Source: Rheinheimera sp.
Lineage (GTDB): Bacteria > Pseudomonadota > Gammaproteobacteria > Enterobacterales > Alteromonadaceae
DNA length: 58,739 nucleotides
NCBI GenBank assembly: GCA_003482455.1
Contig: DMYW01000011.1
Span: forward strand, 1 to 58,739
Reading direction: 5' to 3'
Shown: positions 8,211 to 17,553 of the stretch, in pieces
Position numbering within the stretch: the first letter of the stretch is position 1
How the letters are laid out: every line of letters begins with the position of its first letter
The notes under the pieces: generated by a model
The model's input: only the letters and a program-made list of their open reading frames with translations
Databases searched by the model: none
What the model was told of the DNA's origin: nothing
Made by a program: the position numbers and the translations under genes

Positions 8211-9416
8211 ATGTCATTTCTCGATGTCACTGATTTTAGAAGAGAATTCGCTTTTTTCAGCGAACGACCTGAGTGGGTCTACCTCGACAATGCCGCGACG
8301 AGCCACAAGCCGCATGCCGTCATTAACGCGATGGTGGATTGGTACCAGCGTGATAACAGCAATGTTCATCGCTCTGCACACCAATTAGCCGCAAACGCAA
8401 CTGCCGCACTAGAACGAGCGCGCCAAGATATCTTGGCATTTGTAAATGCGAACAATCACTACCAACTGATTTTCACCGCGGGTGCTACTAGCGCATTGAA
8501 CCAATTGGCTTTTGGCTTGATGCACAGCGTGCTGCAAGCCGGTGATCTAGTGGTTGTCAGCGAACTCGAACACCATGCCAACATTGTGCCATGGCAGTAT
8601 CATTGTGCCGGTGTGGAGCTAGCCGCAGTCCCTTTGCTGGCAAGCGGTGAATTGGATATGGCTGCTTATCAACGACTTATTGCCAGAAAACCCAAAGTTG
8701 TCAGCCTGACGCAACTCAGTAACGGCACCGGGGTTGCCCCAGACCTTCACACTATGTTGCAAATGGCTAAGGCAGTGAACGCCTTCACCATCGTCGATGG
8801 CTGCCAAGGCATTGCCGCTGGGCTTGGGGACGTTAGTGCTTTGGATTGCGATTTTTATGTCTGCTCAGCGCACAAATTATACGGCCCAACCGGTGTTGGC
8901 GCGCTGATTGGTAAAACGGCAGCCCTAGAACTATTGCGCCCGCTGCTGTACGGCGGTGAAATGATCAAATCTGTCAGTTTTGCGCGTACTGAATTGAATC
9001 GGCTTCCCTTTCGCTTAGAAGCCGGGACGCCAAATATTGCAGGCGCGATCGGTTTTGGCGCTGCAGTGCGGTTTTTACAGCAATTTGATGGTTTAGCATT
9101 ACGCCAGCATAAAATGCAGTTAACTCAGAGTTTCCTAAGTCAACTCAAAGAATTACCCGACATTCGGCTGTTATCGCCAACCAATAGCCTTGGCATCGTT
9201 ACTTTAGATGTGGCGACTTGCTATGCGAGCGACATCGCTGAACTGCTTAATGCACAGCAAGTCGCAGTGCGCGCCGGCAGCCATTGCGCCATGCCGCTGT
9301 TTAAAGCGCTTGATAGTCGAGGCGCCGTGCGATTTTCATTTGCTCCGTACAACGACTTACAAGAGGTCGACCGTGCGGTTGAGGCGCTCAAGCAAGCATT
9401 GGAGATGTGTCGGTGA
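8211..9416 (+). CDS. csdA: cysteine desulfurase CsdA
   Basis: A PLP-dependent class V aminotransferase fold enzyme that takes sulfur from cysteine as an enzyme persulfide. The 401 residues from ATG 8211 equal the E. coli CsdA length. Key motifs are WVYLDNAATSHKP at the start, ELEHHANIVPWQ, the PLP lysine in CSAHKLYGPTGVGAL, and the sulfur-accepting cysteine in AGSHCAMPLF. The frame is open 16 codons further upstream, but that extension lies over the gltA terminator and is unlikely. Its pairing with the csdE gene immediately downstream separates it from SufS and IscS. Confidence 0.9.
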   Translation: MSFLDVTDFRREFAFFSERPEWVYLDNAATSHKPHAVINAMVDWYQRDNSNVHRSAHQLAANATAALERARQDILAFVNANNHYQLIFTAGATSALNQLAFGLMHSVLQAGDLVVVSELEHHANIVPWQYHCAGVELAAVPLLASGELDMAAYQRLIARKPKVVSLTQLSNGTGVAPDLHTMLQMAKAVNAFTIVDGCQGIAAGLGDVSALDCDFYVCSAHKLYGPTGVGALIGKTAALELLRPLLYGGEMIKSVSFARTELNRLPFRLEAGTPNIAGAIGFGAAVRFLQQFDGLALRQHKMQLTQSFLSQLKELPDIRLLSPTNSLGIVTLDVATCYASDIAELLNAQQVAVRAGSHCAMPLFKALDSRGAVRFSFAPYNDLQEVDRAVEALKQALEMCR

Positions 9417-9826
9417 TTTCGAATATGTATGAACAAGCCAAAGCGGCCATTACGCAAGTGCAGCAGGCTAAAGGCTGGCAGGACAAATATAGGGTGATCA
9501 TGCTGCTTGGAAAAGTGGTTCCTGAGCTTCCAGCTGAGTTAAAACAGGACCAACACCTAGTTGAAGGGTGTGAGTCAGCAGCCTGGCTAGTGGCCAGCCA
9601 ACATAACGGTTACTGGAGCTTTCAGTTTGACGCCGATGCCCGCATTATCAAAGGTGTTGTGGCTATGCTACTCAGCTCGATTGAAGGGAAAGTTAGCGCT
9701 GAGATCCAGCATCATGAATTAATCAATTTGTTCAACAGCTTAGGGCTCAGCCAAGGCTTATCACCTTCGCGTAGTAACGGCGTGCATGCCGTGATTGAGA
9801 AAGTCCGCGACTTAACCAGCGCATAG
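9413..9826 (+). CDS. csdE: sulfur acceptor protein CsdE (SufE family)
   Basis: A 137-residue SufE-fold protein that receives sulfur from CsdA. The acceptor cysteine is in HLVEGCESAAW, and the domain ends with GLSPSRSNGVHAVIEKV, typical of the family. The GTG at 9413 overlaps the csdA stop by 4 bases (GTGA) and has GGAG 8 bases upstream, so I prefer it over the in-frame GTG at 9407. The pair faces tcdA, whose product uses the Csd system for tRNA ct6A formation in E. coli (established knowledge). Confidence 0.9.
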   Translation: MISNMYEQAKAAITQVQQAKGWQDKYRVIMLLGKVVPELPAELKQDQHLVEGCESAAWLVASQHNGYWSFQFDADARIIKGVVAMLLSSIEGKVSAEIQHHELINLFNSLGLSQGLSPSRSNGVHAVIEKVRDLTSA

Positions 9827-9843
9827 GCGCAGCTGGATGCGCC
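9826..9843. other. hairpin between convergent csdE and tcdA
   Basis: GGCGCA, loop GCTGGA, TGCGCC, starting at the end of csdE. There is no T-run, so it is at most a weak transcription end or messenger-stabilising stem. Confidence 0.35.
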
Positions 9844-9875
9844 GGACCTATCTGGGCACGGCGCATTCACAATGG

Positions 9876-10700
9876 CTAGTCCGCTGCAGCGGTCTCAGTG
9901 CCAGCTTTGTCGGCTAGCTTTTTCAGCACTTTGGAAACCGCCACAAAGGCAAAACTGGCGGTGACGACCGTGACTGCCCCAAAGCCGCTGCTGCAATCAA
10001 GCCGCATAGCGCCATCGTTGGCCGACTTTGCACCACAAACTGAACCATCCGGTTGTGGATATTTTAACTGTTCCGTCGAATACACAGCATCGATACCAAA
10101 GCGGCGTTTGACGTTTCGAGAATAGTGGTAGTCTCGGCGTAAATTGTTGCGAACCTTTGCCAATAAAGGGTCATTGGTGGTCATCGCCAGATCGCCTATG
10201 GTGATCAACGTCGGATCCAACTGCCCCCCAGCACCACCAATAGTCACCAACGGGATTTTGTTGCGTTTACAAAACGCAATGAGTGCCGTTTTGGACTTAA
10301 TTGAATCAATACAATCAACCACATAGTCAAAACCGCGGTCCAACAGCGCAAATAGATTATCTGTGCTAACAAAATCCTCAATGCAATCAACATGACATTC
10401 AGGATTAATTTCTCGGATCCGCGCCGCCATCACTGTCACTTTGTCCTGACCAATGGTCGAGCTAAGTGCATGGATTTGCCTATTGGTGTTGCTAATGCAG
10501 ATATCATCCAAATCTATCAGCGTGATAGCGCCGATCCCACTGCGAGCGAGCGCTTCTGCTGCCCAGCTGCCGACGCCACCAATGCCGATGACACAAACAT
10601 GAGCGCTGGCAAATGCCTGCAAGGCGTTGCTGCCATATAAACGGCCAATACCACCAAATCGATGTAGATAATCAGCTGAAAAGTCAGCAAGTTGCGCCAT
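9876..10700 (-). CDS. tcdA: tRNA threonylcarbamoyladenosine dehydratase (CsdL/YgdL)
   Basis: An E1-like ThiF/MoeB-family enzyme that uses ATP to cyclise t6A37 of tRNA to ct6A. The protein is 274 residues (E. coli 268). It shows the E1 nucleotide-binding segment CVIGIGGVGSWAAEALARSG, then LIDLDDICISNTNRQ, DYVVDCIDSIKSK and TIGGAGGQLDPT. A predicted hydrophobic C-terminal segment (GFGAVTVVTASFAFVAV) matches the family. It is the last gene of the long minus-strand train and ends facing csdAE, the sulfur-transfer genes it is known to work with. Confidence 0.93.
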   Translation of the reverse strand: MAQLADFSADYLHRFGGIGRLYGSNALQAFASAHVCVIGIGGVGSWAAEALARSGIGAITLIDLDDICISNTNRQIHALSSTIGQDKVTVMAARIREINPECHVDCIEDFVSTDNLFALLDRGFDYVVDCIDSIKSKTALIAFCKRNKIPLVTIGGAGGQLDPTLITIGDLAMTTNDPLLAKVRNNLRRDYHYSRNVKRRFGIDAVYSTEQLKYPQPDGSVCGAKSANDGAMRLDCSSGFGAVTVVTASFAFVAVSKVLKKLADKAGTETAAAD

Positions 10701-10701
10701 C

Positions 10702-11427
10702 TTAAATACTCCGAGGCTTTTGATAGCATGGCCAGTTTAGCTGCGCTGGCAATGCCCACGTAGTCGACAATAAATCCAGCATGGCTGGATGTAACAACCA
10801 TTGCCCTTGTTGCGGCAGCACAGAAACGTCGTATGACTGCCCTAGATAATCAAACTGCAAGGCAAAGGCATGCAGCTGTAAACGATCAGCGGCAGCGCCG
10901 CCGTAGCGTGTGTCACCGGCGATAGGTACCGCAAATGACTTGAGCGCTACGCGGATCTGATGTGTTTTACCAGTCCAAGGTTTAATCAGGTAAGCCCGAC
11001 ACCCCGCCGGCAAATCTTCTGCCTGCAATGCCTGCGACAGCAGATAACTCACCGCTGGGTTTTCCTGCGTTGTCAGCAATTTATAATTGCCATTACGAGC
11101 GGCGGCCATATCCCCTTTGACCCAGCCTTGTTTTTGTTTCGGCTTGCCAAAAGCTACTGCAACATAAAATTTTTGCACTTGATGCGCAGCAAACATCTCG
11201 CCAAACCGAGCGGCTGCAGGCGCGGATTTAGCCAAAATCAGCAATCCTGAAGTGCCTTGATCAAGCCGATGCACAGGCCAGTAATCGCACTGCGCCAAGC
11301 GACTGGCAAGGACGACCATGCCGTCGTGCTGCTCGCTGTGCATACCCACACCCGAGGGCTTGTACCAGATAGCAAACTCAGCGCAATCTAATACACGATG
11401 CGCAAGCGTCAACTCAAACTCAGTCAT
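10702..11427 (-). CDS. RluA-family pseudouridine synthase
   Basis: A 241-residue pseudouridine synthase of the RluA type. The catalytic aspartate motif HRLDQGTSGLLILAK is near residue 95, with the family segments FYVAVAFGK and KPWTGKTHQIRVAL. The sequence begins with the substrate-binding part (IWYKPSGVGMHSEQ) and has no S4 domain. It resembles the short RluA-like subfamily whose target is not established, so I give no symbol. It overlaps the end of kdsB by 4 bases and ends 1 base before tcdA, hence it is almost certainly in the same operon. Confidence 0.88.
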   Translation of the reverse strand: MTEFELTLAHRVLDCAEFAIWYKPSGVGMHSEQHDGMVVLASRLAQCDYWPVHRLDQGTSGLLILAKSAPAAARFGEMFAAHQVQKFYVAVAFGKPKQKQGWVKGDMAAARNGNYKLLTTQENPAVSYLLSQALQAEDLPAGCRAYLIKPWTGKTHQIRVALKSFAVPIAGDTRYGGAAADRLQLHAFALQFDYLGQSYDVSVLPQQGQWLLHPAMLDLLSTTWALPAQLNWPCYQKPRSI

Positions 11428-12176
11428 ACCAGCCGTGCTGCATGCTGCTGAGCGGCCAACAAATCGGCTGGCGTATCGACGCCAACCGGCGGAGTTTCAA
11501 GCGCCGTGTCGACATGAATAGACTCGCCCTGCCACAGCACTCGCAGTTGCTCTAAGCATTCGATTTGCTCAATTGCCGATGTCGGCCACGACACATAGTC
11601 GAGAATAAACCCAGCACGATATGCGTAAATGCCGATATGTCGGCGGTAATGATTCGGCAACTCGGCCTGAAATTTCTGATCGCGGTCAAACGGAATGGCA
11701 CTGCGGCTAAAATACAGTGCATAACCTGCGTGGTCCGTTACCACTTTGACAACGTTTGGGTTGCTGATTTCGGCGTGGTGCGCCAATGGCACCGCTAAAG
11801 TGGCCATCCGCGCTTTGGACTGCTGCGCTAAATTGTCCGCCACTTGACGGATAATCGCTGGCGGCACAAAAGGCTCATCCCCTTGTACGTTTACCACCAC
11901 AGTCTCGGCTGGCAATTGCAGTAAGCGCACGACTTCCGCTAAACGCTCGGTGCCTGAGTTATGCTCCGGCGACGTCATCAATACAGTCGCACCAAACGCT
12001 TCGGCCACGCTTTTCACATCTGCATGATCGGTGGCGATGACCACCTGACTGGCGCCACTTTGCATGGCTTGGCGCCATACCCATTCGATCATCGGCTTGC
12101 CAGCGATATCCGCCAGCGGCTTGCCAGGTAAACGACTTGAGGCATAACGCGCCGGAATAACTACGACGAAGCCCAT
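11424..12176 (-). CDS. kdsB: 3-deoxy-manno-octulosonate cytidylyltransferase
   Basis: Activates Kdo as CMP-Kdo for addition to lipid A. The 250-residue length is normal. The N-terminal VVIPARYASSRLPGKPLADI is the nucleotide-binding signature, followed by TVVVNVQGDEPFVPP and KVVTDHAGYALYFSRSAIP. It overlaps ycaR by 16 bases upstream and the RluA-like gene by 4 bases downstream. The order msbA-lpxK-ycaR-kdsB is the standard gammaproteobacterial lipopolysaccharide cluster. Confidence 0.97.
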   Translation of the reverse strand: MGFVVVIPARYASSRLPGKPLADIAGKPMIEWVWRQAMQSGASQVVIATDHADVKSVAEAFGATVLMTSPEHNSGTERLAEVVRLLQLPAETVVVNVQGDEPFVPPAIIRQVADNLAQQSKARMATLAVPLAHHAEISNPNVVKVVTDHAGYALYFSRSAIPFDRDQKFQAELPNHYRRHIGIYAYRAGFILDYVSWPTSAIEQIECLEQLRVLWQGESIHVDTALETPPVGVDTPADLLAAQQHAARLV

Positions 12177-12361
12177 GTTTCCGCCTCGGTTGGAGTTAAC
12201 TCTTGCGCTTCCGTTGCCAATAACACGGGAATATCTTGCTTGACCGGAAACGCCAAGCGGTCAAAGCTGCAAATCAGCCGTGACTGCTGTTTATCGAGTT
12301 TCAAGCGGCCTTTACACAGTGGACATGCAATGATGTCTAGCAACGCAATATTAAATGCCAT
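12161..12361 (-). CDS. ycaR: Trm112-family small protein YcaR
   Basis: A 66-residue protein starting MAFNIALLDIIACPLCKGRL, with one CxxC pair and FPVKQDIPVLL, typical of the UPF0434/Trm112 family. The second metal-binding cysteine pair of larger relatives is reduced to a single cysteine (ICSFD). Its function in bacteria is not settled. Here it is wedged between lpxK (11-base overlap) and kdsB (16-base overlap), the conserved position in this group. Confidence 0.92.
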   Translation of the reverse strand: MAFNIALLDIIACPLCKGRLKLDKQQSRLICSFDRLAFPVKQDIPVLLATEAQELTPTEAETWASS

Positions 12362-13331
12362 ACGAAGTCCTTAAACGGGTCAATTGTTGCGATATCAGTG
12401 CTATCGCTTGCGGATCCGGTGTCGCCTGTACTGGCAACATAAACCAGTCATCGTTAGCGAATGACTGACACTTCACCGCATCTTTGGTAGTCATCAAAAT
12501 CGGCCCTTTCACACCCGCAAAATCAGCTGGCTGAAACGCGTGATGATCGGGAAAAAAATGGCTGGACTGCACGGTAAATCCAGCTTGTTGTACGGTATCG
12601 ACAAAGCGGTTTGGATTGCCAATGCCCGTGACTATGCTCACTGCGCAGCCTGTTGTTAACAAGCCCATACTGGCCGGATTTACGGGTTGAGCAGGCAATG
12701 CCTGCAGCGTTAATTGATGCGGCGTCCACACGCTCGCCCCACTGTTGCTTAGCACCAGGTCGACGCACTTTAAACGCCACGCGCCCTCTCGCAGCGGCCC
12801 TGCCGGCAACAAACAGCCATTGCCGAGACCACGTTGACCATCAATCAACACAATTTCTAAATCGCGTTGCAACGCGTAATGTTGCAAACCATCGTCACAA
12901 ATGAGGATGTTGACGTCCGTTTTTGCCAACAAAGCCAATGCGCCTTCCACTCGATTGGGCCACACCAACACGGGACGGCCTGAAGCAGAGGCCAGCAGCC
13001 GCGGTTCATCACCAACGTCAGCGGCGCTATGAGATGGCTGGACCAGCGTAGGCTCAGTCAGCTTGACCCCGTAGCCACGACTTAAAATGCCAGGTTTAAG
13101 TCCTTGCTGCTGCAAGTAGTCGCACAGCCACAAAGTAAACGGTGTTTTACCTGTGCCGCCCACGCTGATGTTCCCCACCACCACTACAGGTGCAGCTACT
13201 TTGTGTGATTTAAGCACACCAAGCTTAAAACAAAGGCGCCTTAATGCAGATAAAGCAGCAAACACTACACTCAGCGGCCACAGCAACAAACTCCAGCCCC
13301 ATCGCTTATACCAGCTCTGTTCGAGCGTCAC
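12351..13331 (-). CDS. lpxK: tetraacyldisaccharide 4'-kinase
   Basis: Phosphorylates the lipid A disaccharide at the 4' position, at the inner membrane. The protein is 326 residues. It has a hydrophobic N-terminal anchor (LLLWPLSVVFAALSAL), a P-loop in VVGNISVGGTGKTP, GILSRGYG, and ILICDDGLQHYALQRD, the conserved catalytic segment. The start overlaps the msbA stop by 4 bases (13328-13331), and the end overlaps ycaR. Confidence 0.96.
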   Translation of the reverse strand: MTLEQSWYKRWGWSLLLWPLSVVFAALSALRRLCFKLGVLKSHKVAAPVVVVGNISVGGTGKTPFTLWLCDYLQQQGLKPGILSRGYGVKLTEPTLVQPSHSAADVGDEPRLLASASGRPVLVWPNRVEGALALLAKTDVNILICDDGLQHYALQRDLEIVLIDGQRGLGNGCLLPAGPLREGAWRLKCVDLVLSNSGASVWTPHQLTLQALPAQPVNPASMGLLTTGCAVSIVTGIGNPNRFVDTVQQAGFTVQSSHFFPDHHAFQPADFAGVKGPILMTTKDAVKCQSFANDDWFMLPVQATPDPQAIALISQQLTRLRTSYGI

Positions 13332-15079
13332 GCATTCTCTCCGAACTGCATTTTGTATAAGGAGGCATAATAACCGTCATCGGCTAGCAATGATTTATGC
13401 GTGCCACGCTCCACAATACGACCACCATCCATCACCAAAATTTGGTCGGCGTTTTCAATGGTCGATAAGCGGTGTGCAATCACGATACTGCTGCGATCTT
13501 TCATTAATTCATCAAAGGCGCTCTGAATTTTACGTTCGGATTCGGTATCTAGCGCCGACGTCGCTTCATCAAGCACCAATACCGGAGCCTGGCGCAACAG
13601 AGCACGCGCAATAGCGATACGCTGGCGCTGGCCACCGGACAAGGTCACGCCATTTTCACCAATAACGGTATCCAAGCCCTGCGGTAAGTTTTTAGCAAAT
13701 TCAAGCACGTGGGCGCGTTCTGCGACTAACTCGATTTGTTCGCGGTTAAGCTCGCCTTCAAAGCTGTAAGCGATGTTATTGGCAATGGAGTCATTAAACA
13801 GCACCACCTGTTGTGAAACCACGGCAATTTGCTTGCGCAGTGACTTTAAGGTGCAATCTTGCACTGAAATACCATCAACCTCGACTCGACCAGTCTCAAT
13901 TTCATAAAAGCGCGCCAACAAACTGGAAATAGTTGTTTTACCACTGCCTGAGCGACCAACCAGCGCAACAGTTTGACCGGGTTCGACCACAAAATTAATG
14001 TCAGTCAGCACTTGTTTCTCATGGCCTGGGTAGTTAAAGGTGACGTCTTTAAACTCAATTCGCCCTTTGACATCTTGCAACGACACATTTCCCGTATCGC
14101 GCTCTGGCGCTTGGTCTAACACGGCAAACACGGAATCGGCGGCAGACATGCCTTTTTGGAAGTCACTGTTCACGGTAGTCAGCTGCTTTAATGGCTTTAA
14201 TAACAGCATCATCGACGTGATGATTTCGCTAAATTTGCCCGGTGTTAGCGAATTAAGCATTTCAGGGAAACTAGCAAGATAAATCACAAATGCCAGCGCA
14301 AACGATGCGATCACTTGGATAAGCGACACACTAATAGCGCGAGTAGATTCAAGCTTGATATCCAAGCGGCGATTATTGTTGTTGATTTTGTGAAAGCGCG
14401 CGTCTTCGATTTCTTGACCACCAAATGCCAGAATGACTTTGTGGCCATTGAGCATCTGTTCGCTGCTCGTCGTAACATCGCCCATCGCGGTTTGCATATT
14501 GTTGCTGATGCGACGAAACCGCTTGGAAACGACCGATACAATAAACGCAATGAGCGGGGCAATCAGCAAAAAAATGGCTGACAACTGCCAACTATTCCAA
14601 AACATCACGGCTAAACAACCAATAACAAAAGCGCCCTCGTGGATTAACACCACCAGCGCTTTGCTAGACGCTTGTTTAATTTGTTCGGCATCAAAAGTGA
14701 TTTTGGAGATCAACTCGCCAGTCGAGTGTTTGTCATGGTAACTCACGGGCAGCTGCATCATATGGCGAAACAACTGTTGGCGAAGGTCTTTAACGATGTT
14801 CGTCCCCGCCCATGTCAGGCAATAGCTGGCGATAAAATTGAATACACCACGCAGGATAAACAGCAAGATCACGACGGCGGGTGCCCACGCCAGATAGCCG
14901 TAATCTTTGGCCGCAATACCGCGGTCAATAAACTCACTGAAGTTAGAAATAAAAAATACGTCGACCAGCGCGTAACCGATCATGCCGAGAATGGCGAGGC
15001 CAAACCCCGCACGATATGGCTTTAAGTAACTGAATAAACGGCGAAAGGTGGCAACTGCCCCGGGAGTTTGCGTAGTCAA
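13328..15079 (-). CDS. msbA: lipid A export ATP-binding/permease protein MsbA
   Basis: An ABC half-transporter that flips lipid A core across the inner membrane. From a TTG at 15079 the protein is 583 residues, almost the E. coli length, starting with TTQTPGAVATFRRLFSYLKP. AGGAAA lies 7 bases upstream of that TTG. The frame stays open to 15313, but that would overlap comEC by nearly 200 bases and adds residues with no family match. Six membrane helices are followed by an ATPase domain with Walker A GRSGSGKTT, LSGGQRQRIAIARAL, and Walker B VLVLDEATSALD. lpxK follows directly. Confidence 0.95.
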   Translation of the reverse strand: MTTQTPGAVATFRRLFSYLKPYRAGFGLAILGMIGYALVDVFFISNFSEFIDRGIAAKDYGYLAWAPAVVILLFILRGVFNFIASYCLTWAGTNIVKDLRQQLFRHMMQLPVSYHDKHSTGELISKITFDAEQIKQASSKALVVLIHEGAFVIGCLAVMFWNSWQLSAIFLLIAPLIAFIVSVVSKRFRRISNNMQTAMGDVTTSSEQMLNGHKVILAFGGQEIEDARFHKINNNNRRLDIKLESTRAISVSLIQVIASFALAFVIYLASFPEMLNSLTPGKFSEIITSMMLLLKPLKQLTTVNSDFQKGMSAADSVFAVLDQAPERDTGNVSLQDVKGRIEFKDVTFNYPGHEKQVLTDINFVVEPGQTVALVGRSGSGKTTISSLLARFYEIETGRVEVDGISVQDCTLKSLRKQIAVVSQQVVLFNDSIANNIAYSFEGELNREQIELVAERAHVLEFAKNLPQGLDTVIGENGVTLSGGQRQRIAIARALLRQAPVLVLDEATSALDTESERKIQSAFDELMKDRSSIVIAHRLSTIENADQILVMDGGRIVERGTHKSLLADDGYYASLYKMQFGENA

Positions 15080-15116
15080 CCTAGTTTCCTGATTTCGGCA
15101 AAAAAACCCGACCATT

Positions 15117-17528
15117 TTACCTGTTTCTGTGCTGACTAACAGCGTCTTGACTAAGTTTTTCCAACCATCTGGGGTAACGCTGCTGCCGATACGCTTGATA
15201 GTGCCACCCTGCGCCCTGTTGTGTGAAGACAATTGCACCATCGTCGGCAGTCGAGAGCAGCGGAATTTGCAGCAGTTGCAGCCGCGCTTGCACGTCAATG
15301 CTGGGATGACCAAACCGATTTAAGCGACCGGCACTAGCAAGCGCTATCGTCGGCTTAAGTTGCTGAAGCCAACCAATCGACGACGAGTTTTTGCTGCCGT
15401 GATGCCCAAGCACTAACACATGGGTTCGAAGATCTGGCTGCTTGGCGAGGAGCGTATGCTCAGCAGCGCCCAAATCGCCGGGCACGAGCCACTGCATTTG
15501 TTGATGCTTTACCGATACAACACAAGAACTCTCATTATCTGAATGTTGCTGGTTTTTCGGCCATAACATTTGGAGATCAAAACCTTGCCAGCGATGCGGC
15601 AACTGCTGACAAGGCTTGGCGTCAGACCGAAAGTCTGCGTAAAGCTGCAGCGCCGGGTACCGTTGCCGCAACACCTGCAGATTGCCTGTGTGATCGGCAT
15701 CATCATGACTAAGTAGCACCCAATCCAGCTGGTTGATTCGATAATACTGCAGATACGGCAGAATAATTTGTTCGGTGGCACTCCAATCACCAAGTGCTGG
15801 CCCTGCATCAAGCAAAGCACCATGGCGGCCCACTTGTAACAAGGTCGCGCTACCTTGCCCCACATCGATGATATGCACTCGCGGCTCAGTGACATCACTG
15901 CCGCACCATAGCAGCACTAGCACTATGCAAATTGAACACCACCGGTGCCAGTGCGACCACCAACAAGCGCAATACAGCAGCAAGCAAATTAATGCAATTT
16001 CTGGCATCTCTAACTCGGGCAGACTCCACCACGCATTATCGCCGTCAAGAGCCACTAATACTTGCCAAAGTGGTGTAAATAGCCAATCCAGTAGTTGCCA
16101 GGCTTGTGGCATCCAACTGATATTCCAGACAGAACTAAGCACCTGCAGTGCTGCCACCAGACACAGTGCCGGAAACAACAGCAGCGCAATGTAGGGCACC
16201 AGTAGCAGATTAATCAGCAACGCCCATGGTGCGATACCATGGAAAAACCACAAACTTAGCGGTAACAACCCCACGCTAAACCAAAGTTGTGCCTTAAAAA
16301 ATGCAGTCAAGTAGCCGCGCCAATGCGCAGGCTTCACCTGTAGCCACTGCATCGCAATGAGCAGCGTCAAAGCGGCGACCGTGAACCAGAAACTCACACT
16401 GACCAACAATGCTGGCCATGCTAACAACATCAAGGCTGTTAACAACAAATGCATCGACCAACTGCTGGCGCGGCGTCTCAAGATGCCAAGGACAATCAGC
16501 AGTAATAAAGTCCACAATGCACGTTGTGTTGGGATCGCAAACCCGGCAAGCCACGCATAGCCAGTGGCGACCATACCAGCGCAGCTCCACAGCAGCAGCA
16601 CGCGCAGACTCTCGCCCATTGGCAACCAGCGGATCAGATACCCCAGCAGCAAACACCACTGAAATACCAGCGCAATATGCATGCCTGAGATGGACAAAAT
16701 ATGATTGAGGCCGGCATTGCGCAGGCCTTGCCATAACTGAGCGCTAAAAGGCCGCTCGCCAACGGTTAACGCCAGCCAAAGCGGATACGCGGTGTACGAT
16801 GCACAACACCTGGCAAAACCATCAGCGATTTGTTGGCGCCAACTTACCGCGCCTTGCAACTGGGTTGCCTGTGCCAGCAAGGTTATGCCAGCCGGGGTCG
16901 ATTGCTGCCGATAGCGAACTTGACCACTGAATAAAACGCCTTGCAGCCACAAATTGCCCTCGCGCCAGCCTTGGCTTGGGTTTGCCGTCGCAATAACGGG
17001 TTTGATCGACAGCTCTAATTGCCAGATTTGCCCTTCTTTTAAAGAGGGCAGTTGTAAATCAGCGGCTACGTCTCCATAGTCTGGAACAAGGGGCAAATAC
17101 CAGCGCACGTCGATCAAAACCGACTCCATAGCCGTCGACAGCCCCAATTGCGCTGTGGTGGTTTTGAAGAAAAACTGCCAGCCGGCCCCCGAGTTTTTTG
17201 GCAAGCCCACAATCTCGCCAAGCACAGCGCGCGGCTGCGAGTCGACTCGCTGAAACAGCTGCGCATCGTGTTCCAGCTGCGTGGATAATTGGAATGGATA
17301 CAGTAGCAATGCCGTCACACAAAGCAGACAGACTTGCAGGGCGTGGCAACCTTGCAGCACTTTGCTCGATAGCTGATGGTTGACACCGCTGCAGGTCACG
17401 ACCAAACAGCTAGACAGCAGTCCAAGGGTGACACAAAGCGCGCCACCAAGCTGTAGCGAAGTGGGGATAGTCGAAACGCCAAGGCAGATGACGACCGACA
17501 GGACAACCAACAGACAGAAACGATCCAT
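15117..17528 (-). CDS. comEC: DNA internalisation competence protein ComEC/Rec2
   Basis: An 803-residue inner-membrane protein expected to form the channel for transforming DNA. It has an N-terminal membrane segment pair and DUF4131 region, and the Competence domain with HILSISGMHIALVFQW and many helices. The C-terminal metallo-beta-lactamase domain carries IDVGQGSATLLQVG, LLDAGP, LLSHDDADHTGN and VLVLGHHGSKNSS. The metal-binding histidine/aspartate set is present, with HDDADH in place of the more usual HPDADH. It sits directly upstream of msbA, as in many gammaproteobacteria, with a 37-base gap. It is divergent from the DUF2062 gene, with 25 bases between start codons. Confidence 0.95.
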   Translation of the reverse strand: MDRFCLLVVLSVVICLGVSTIPTSLQLGGALCVTLGLLSSCLVVTCSGVNHQLSSKVLQGCHALQVCLLCVTALLLYPFQLSTQLEHDAQLFQRVDSQPRAVLGEIVGLPKNSGAGWQFFFKTTTAQLGLSTAMESVLIDVRWYLPLVPDYGDVAADLQLPSLKEGQIWQLELSIKPVIATANPSQGWREGNLWLQGVLFSGQVRYRQQSTPAGITLLAQATQLQGAVSWRQQIADGFARCCASYTAYPLWLALTVGERPFSAQLWQGLRNAGLNHILSISGMHIALVFQWCLLLGYLIRWLPMGESLRVLLLWSCAGMVATGYAWLAGFAIPTQRALWTLLLLIVLGILRRRASSWSMHLLLTALMLLAWPALLVSVSFWFTVAALTLLIAMQWLQVKPAHWRGYLTAFFKAQLWFSVGLLPLSLWFFHGIAPWALLINLLLVPYIALLLFPALCLVAALQVLSSVWNISWMPQAWQLLDWLFTPLWQVLVALDGDNAWWSLPELEMPEIALICLLLYCACWWSHWHRWCSICIVLVLLWCGSDVTEPRVHIIDVGQGSATLLQVGRHGALLDAGPALGDWSATEQIILPYLQYYRINQLDWVLLSHDDADHTGNLQVLRQRYPALQLYADFRSDAKPCQQLPHRWQGFDLQMLWPKNQQHSDNESSCVVSVKHQQMQWLVPGDLGAAEHTLLAKQPDLRTHVLVLGHHGSKNSSSIGWLQQLKPTIALASAGRLNRFGHPSIDVQARLQLLQIPLLSTADDGAIVFTQQGAGWHYQAYRQQRYPRWLEKLSQDAVSQHRNR

Positions 17529-17553
17529 GTTTCACCGAGGTTAATTTTTTGTA

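Noticed and set aside
15080..15313. Longer N-terminus for MsbA
   Set aside because: It would overlap comEC by nearly 200 bases and adds cysteine-rich sequence unlike MsbA. The TTG at 15079 has a better ribosome binding site and gives the family length.
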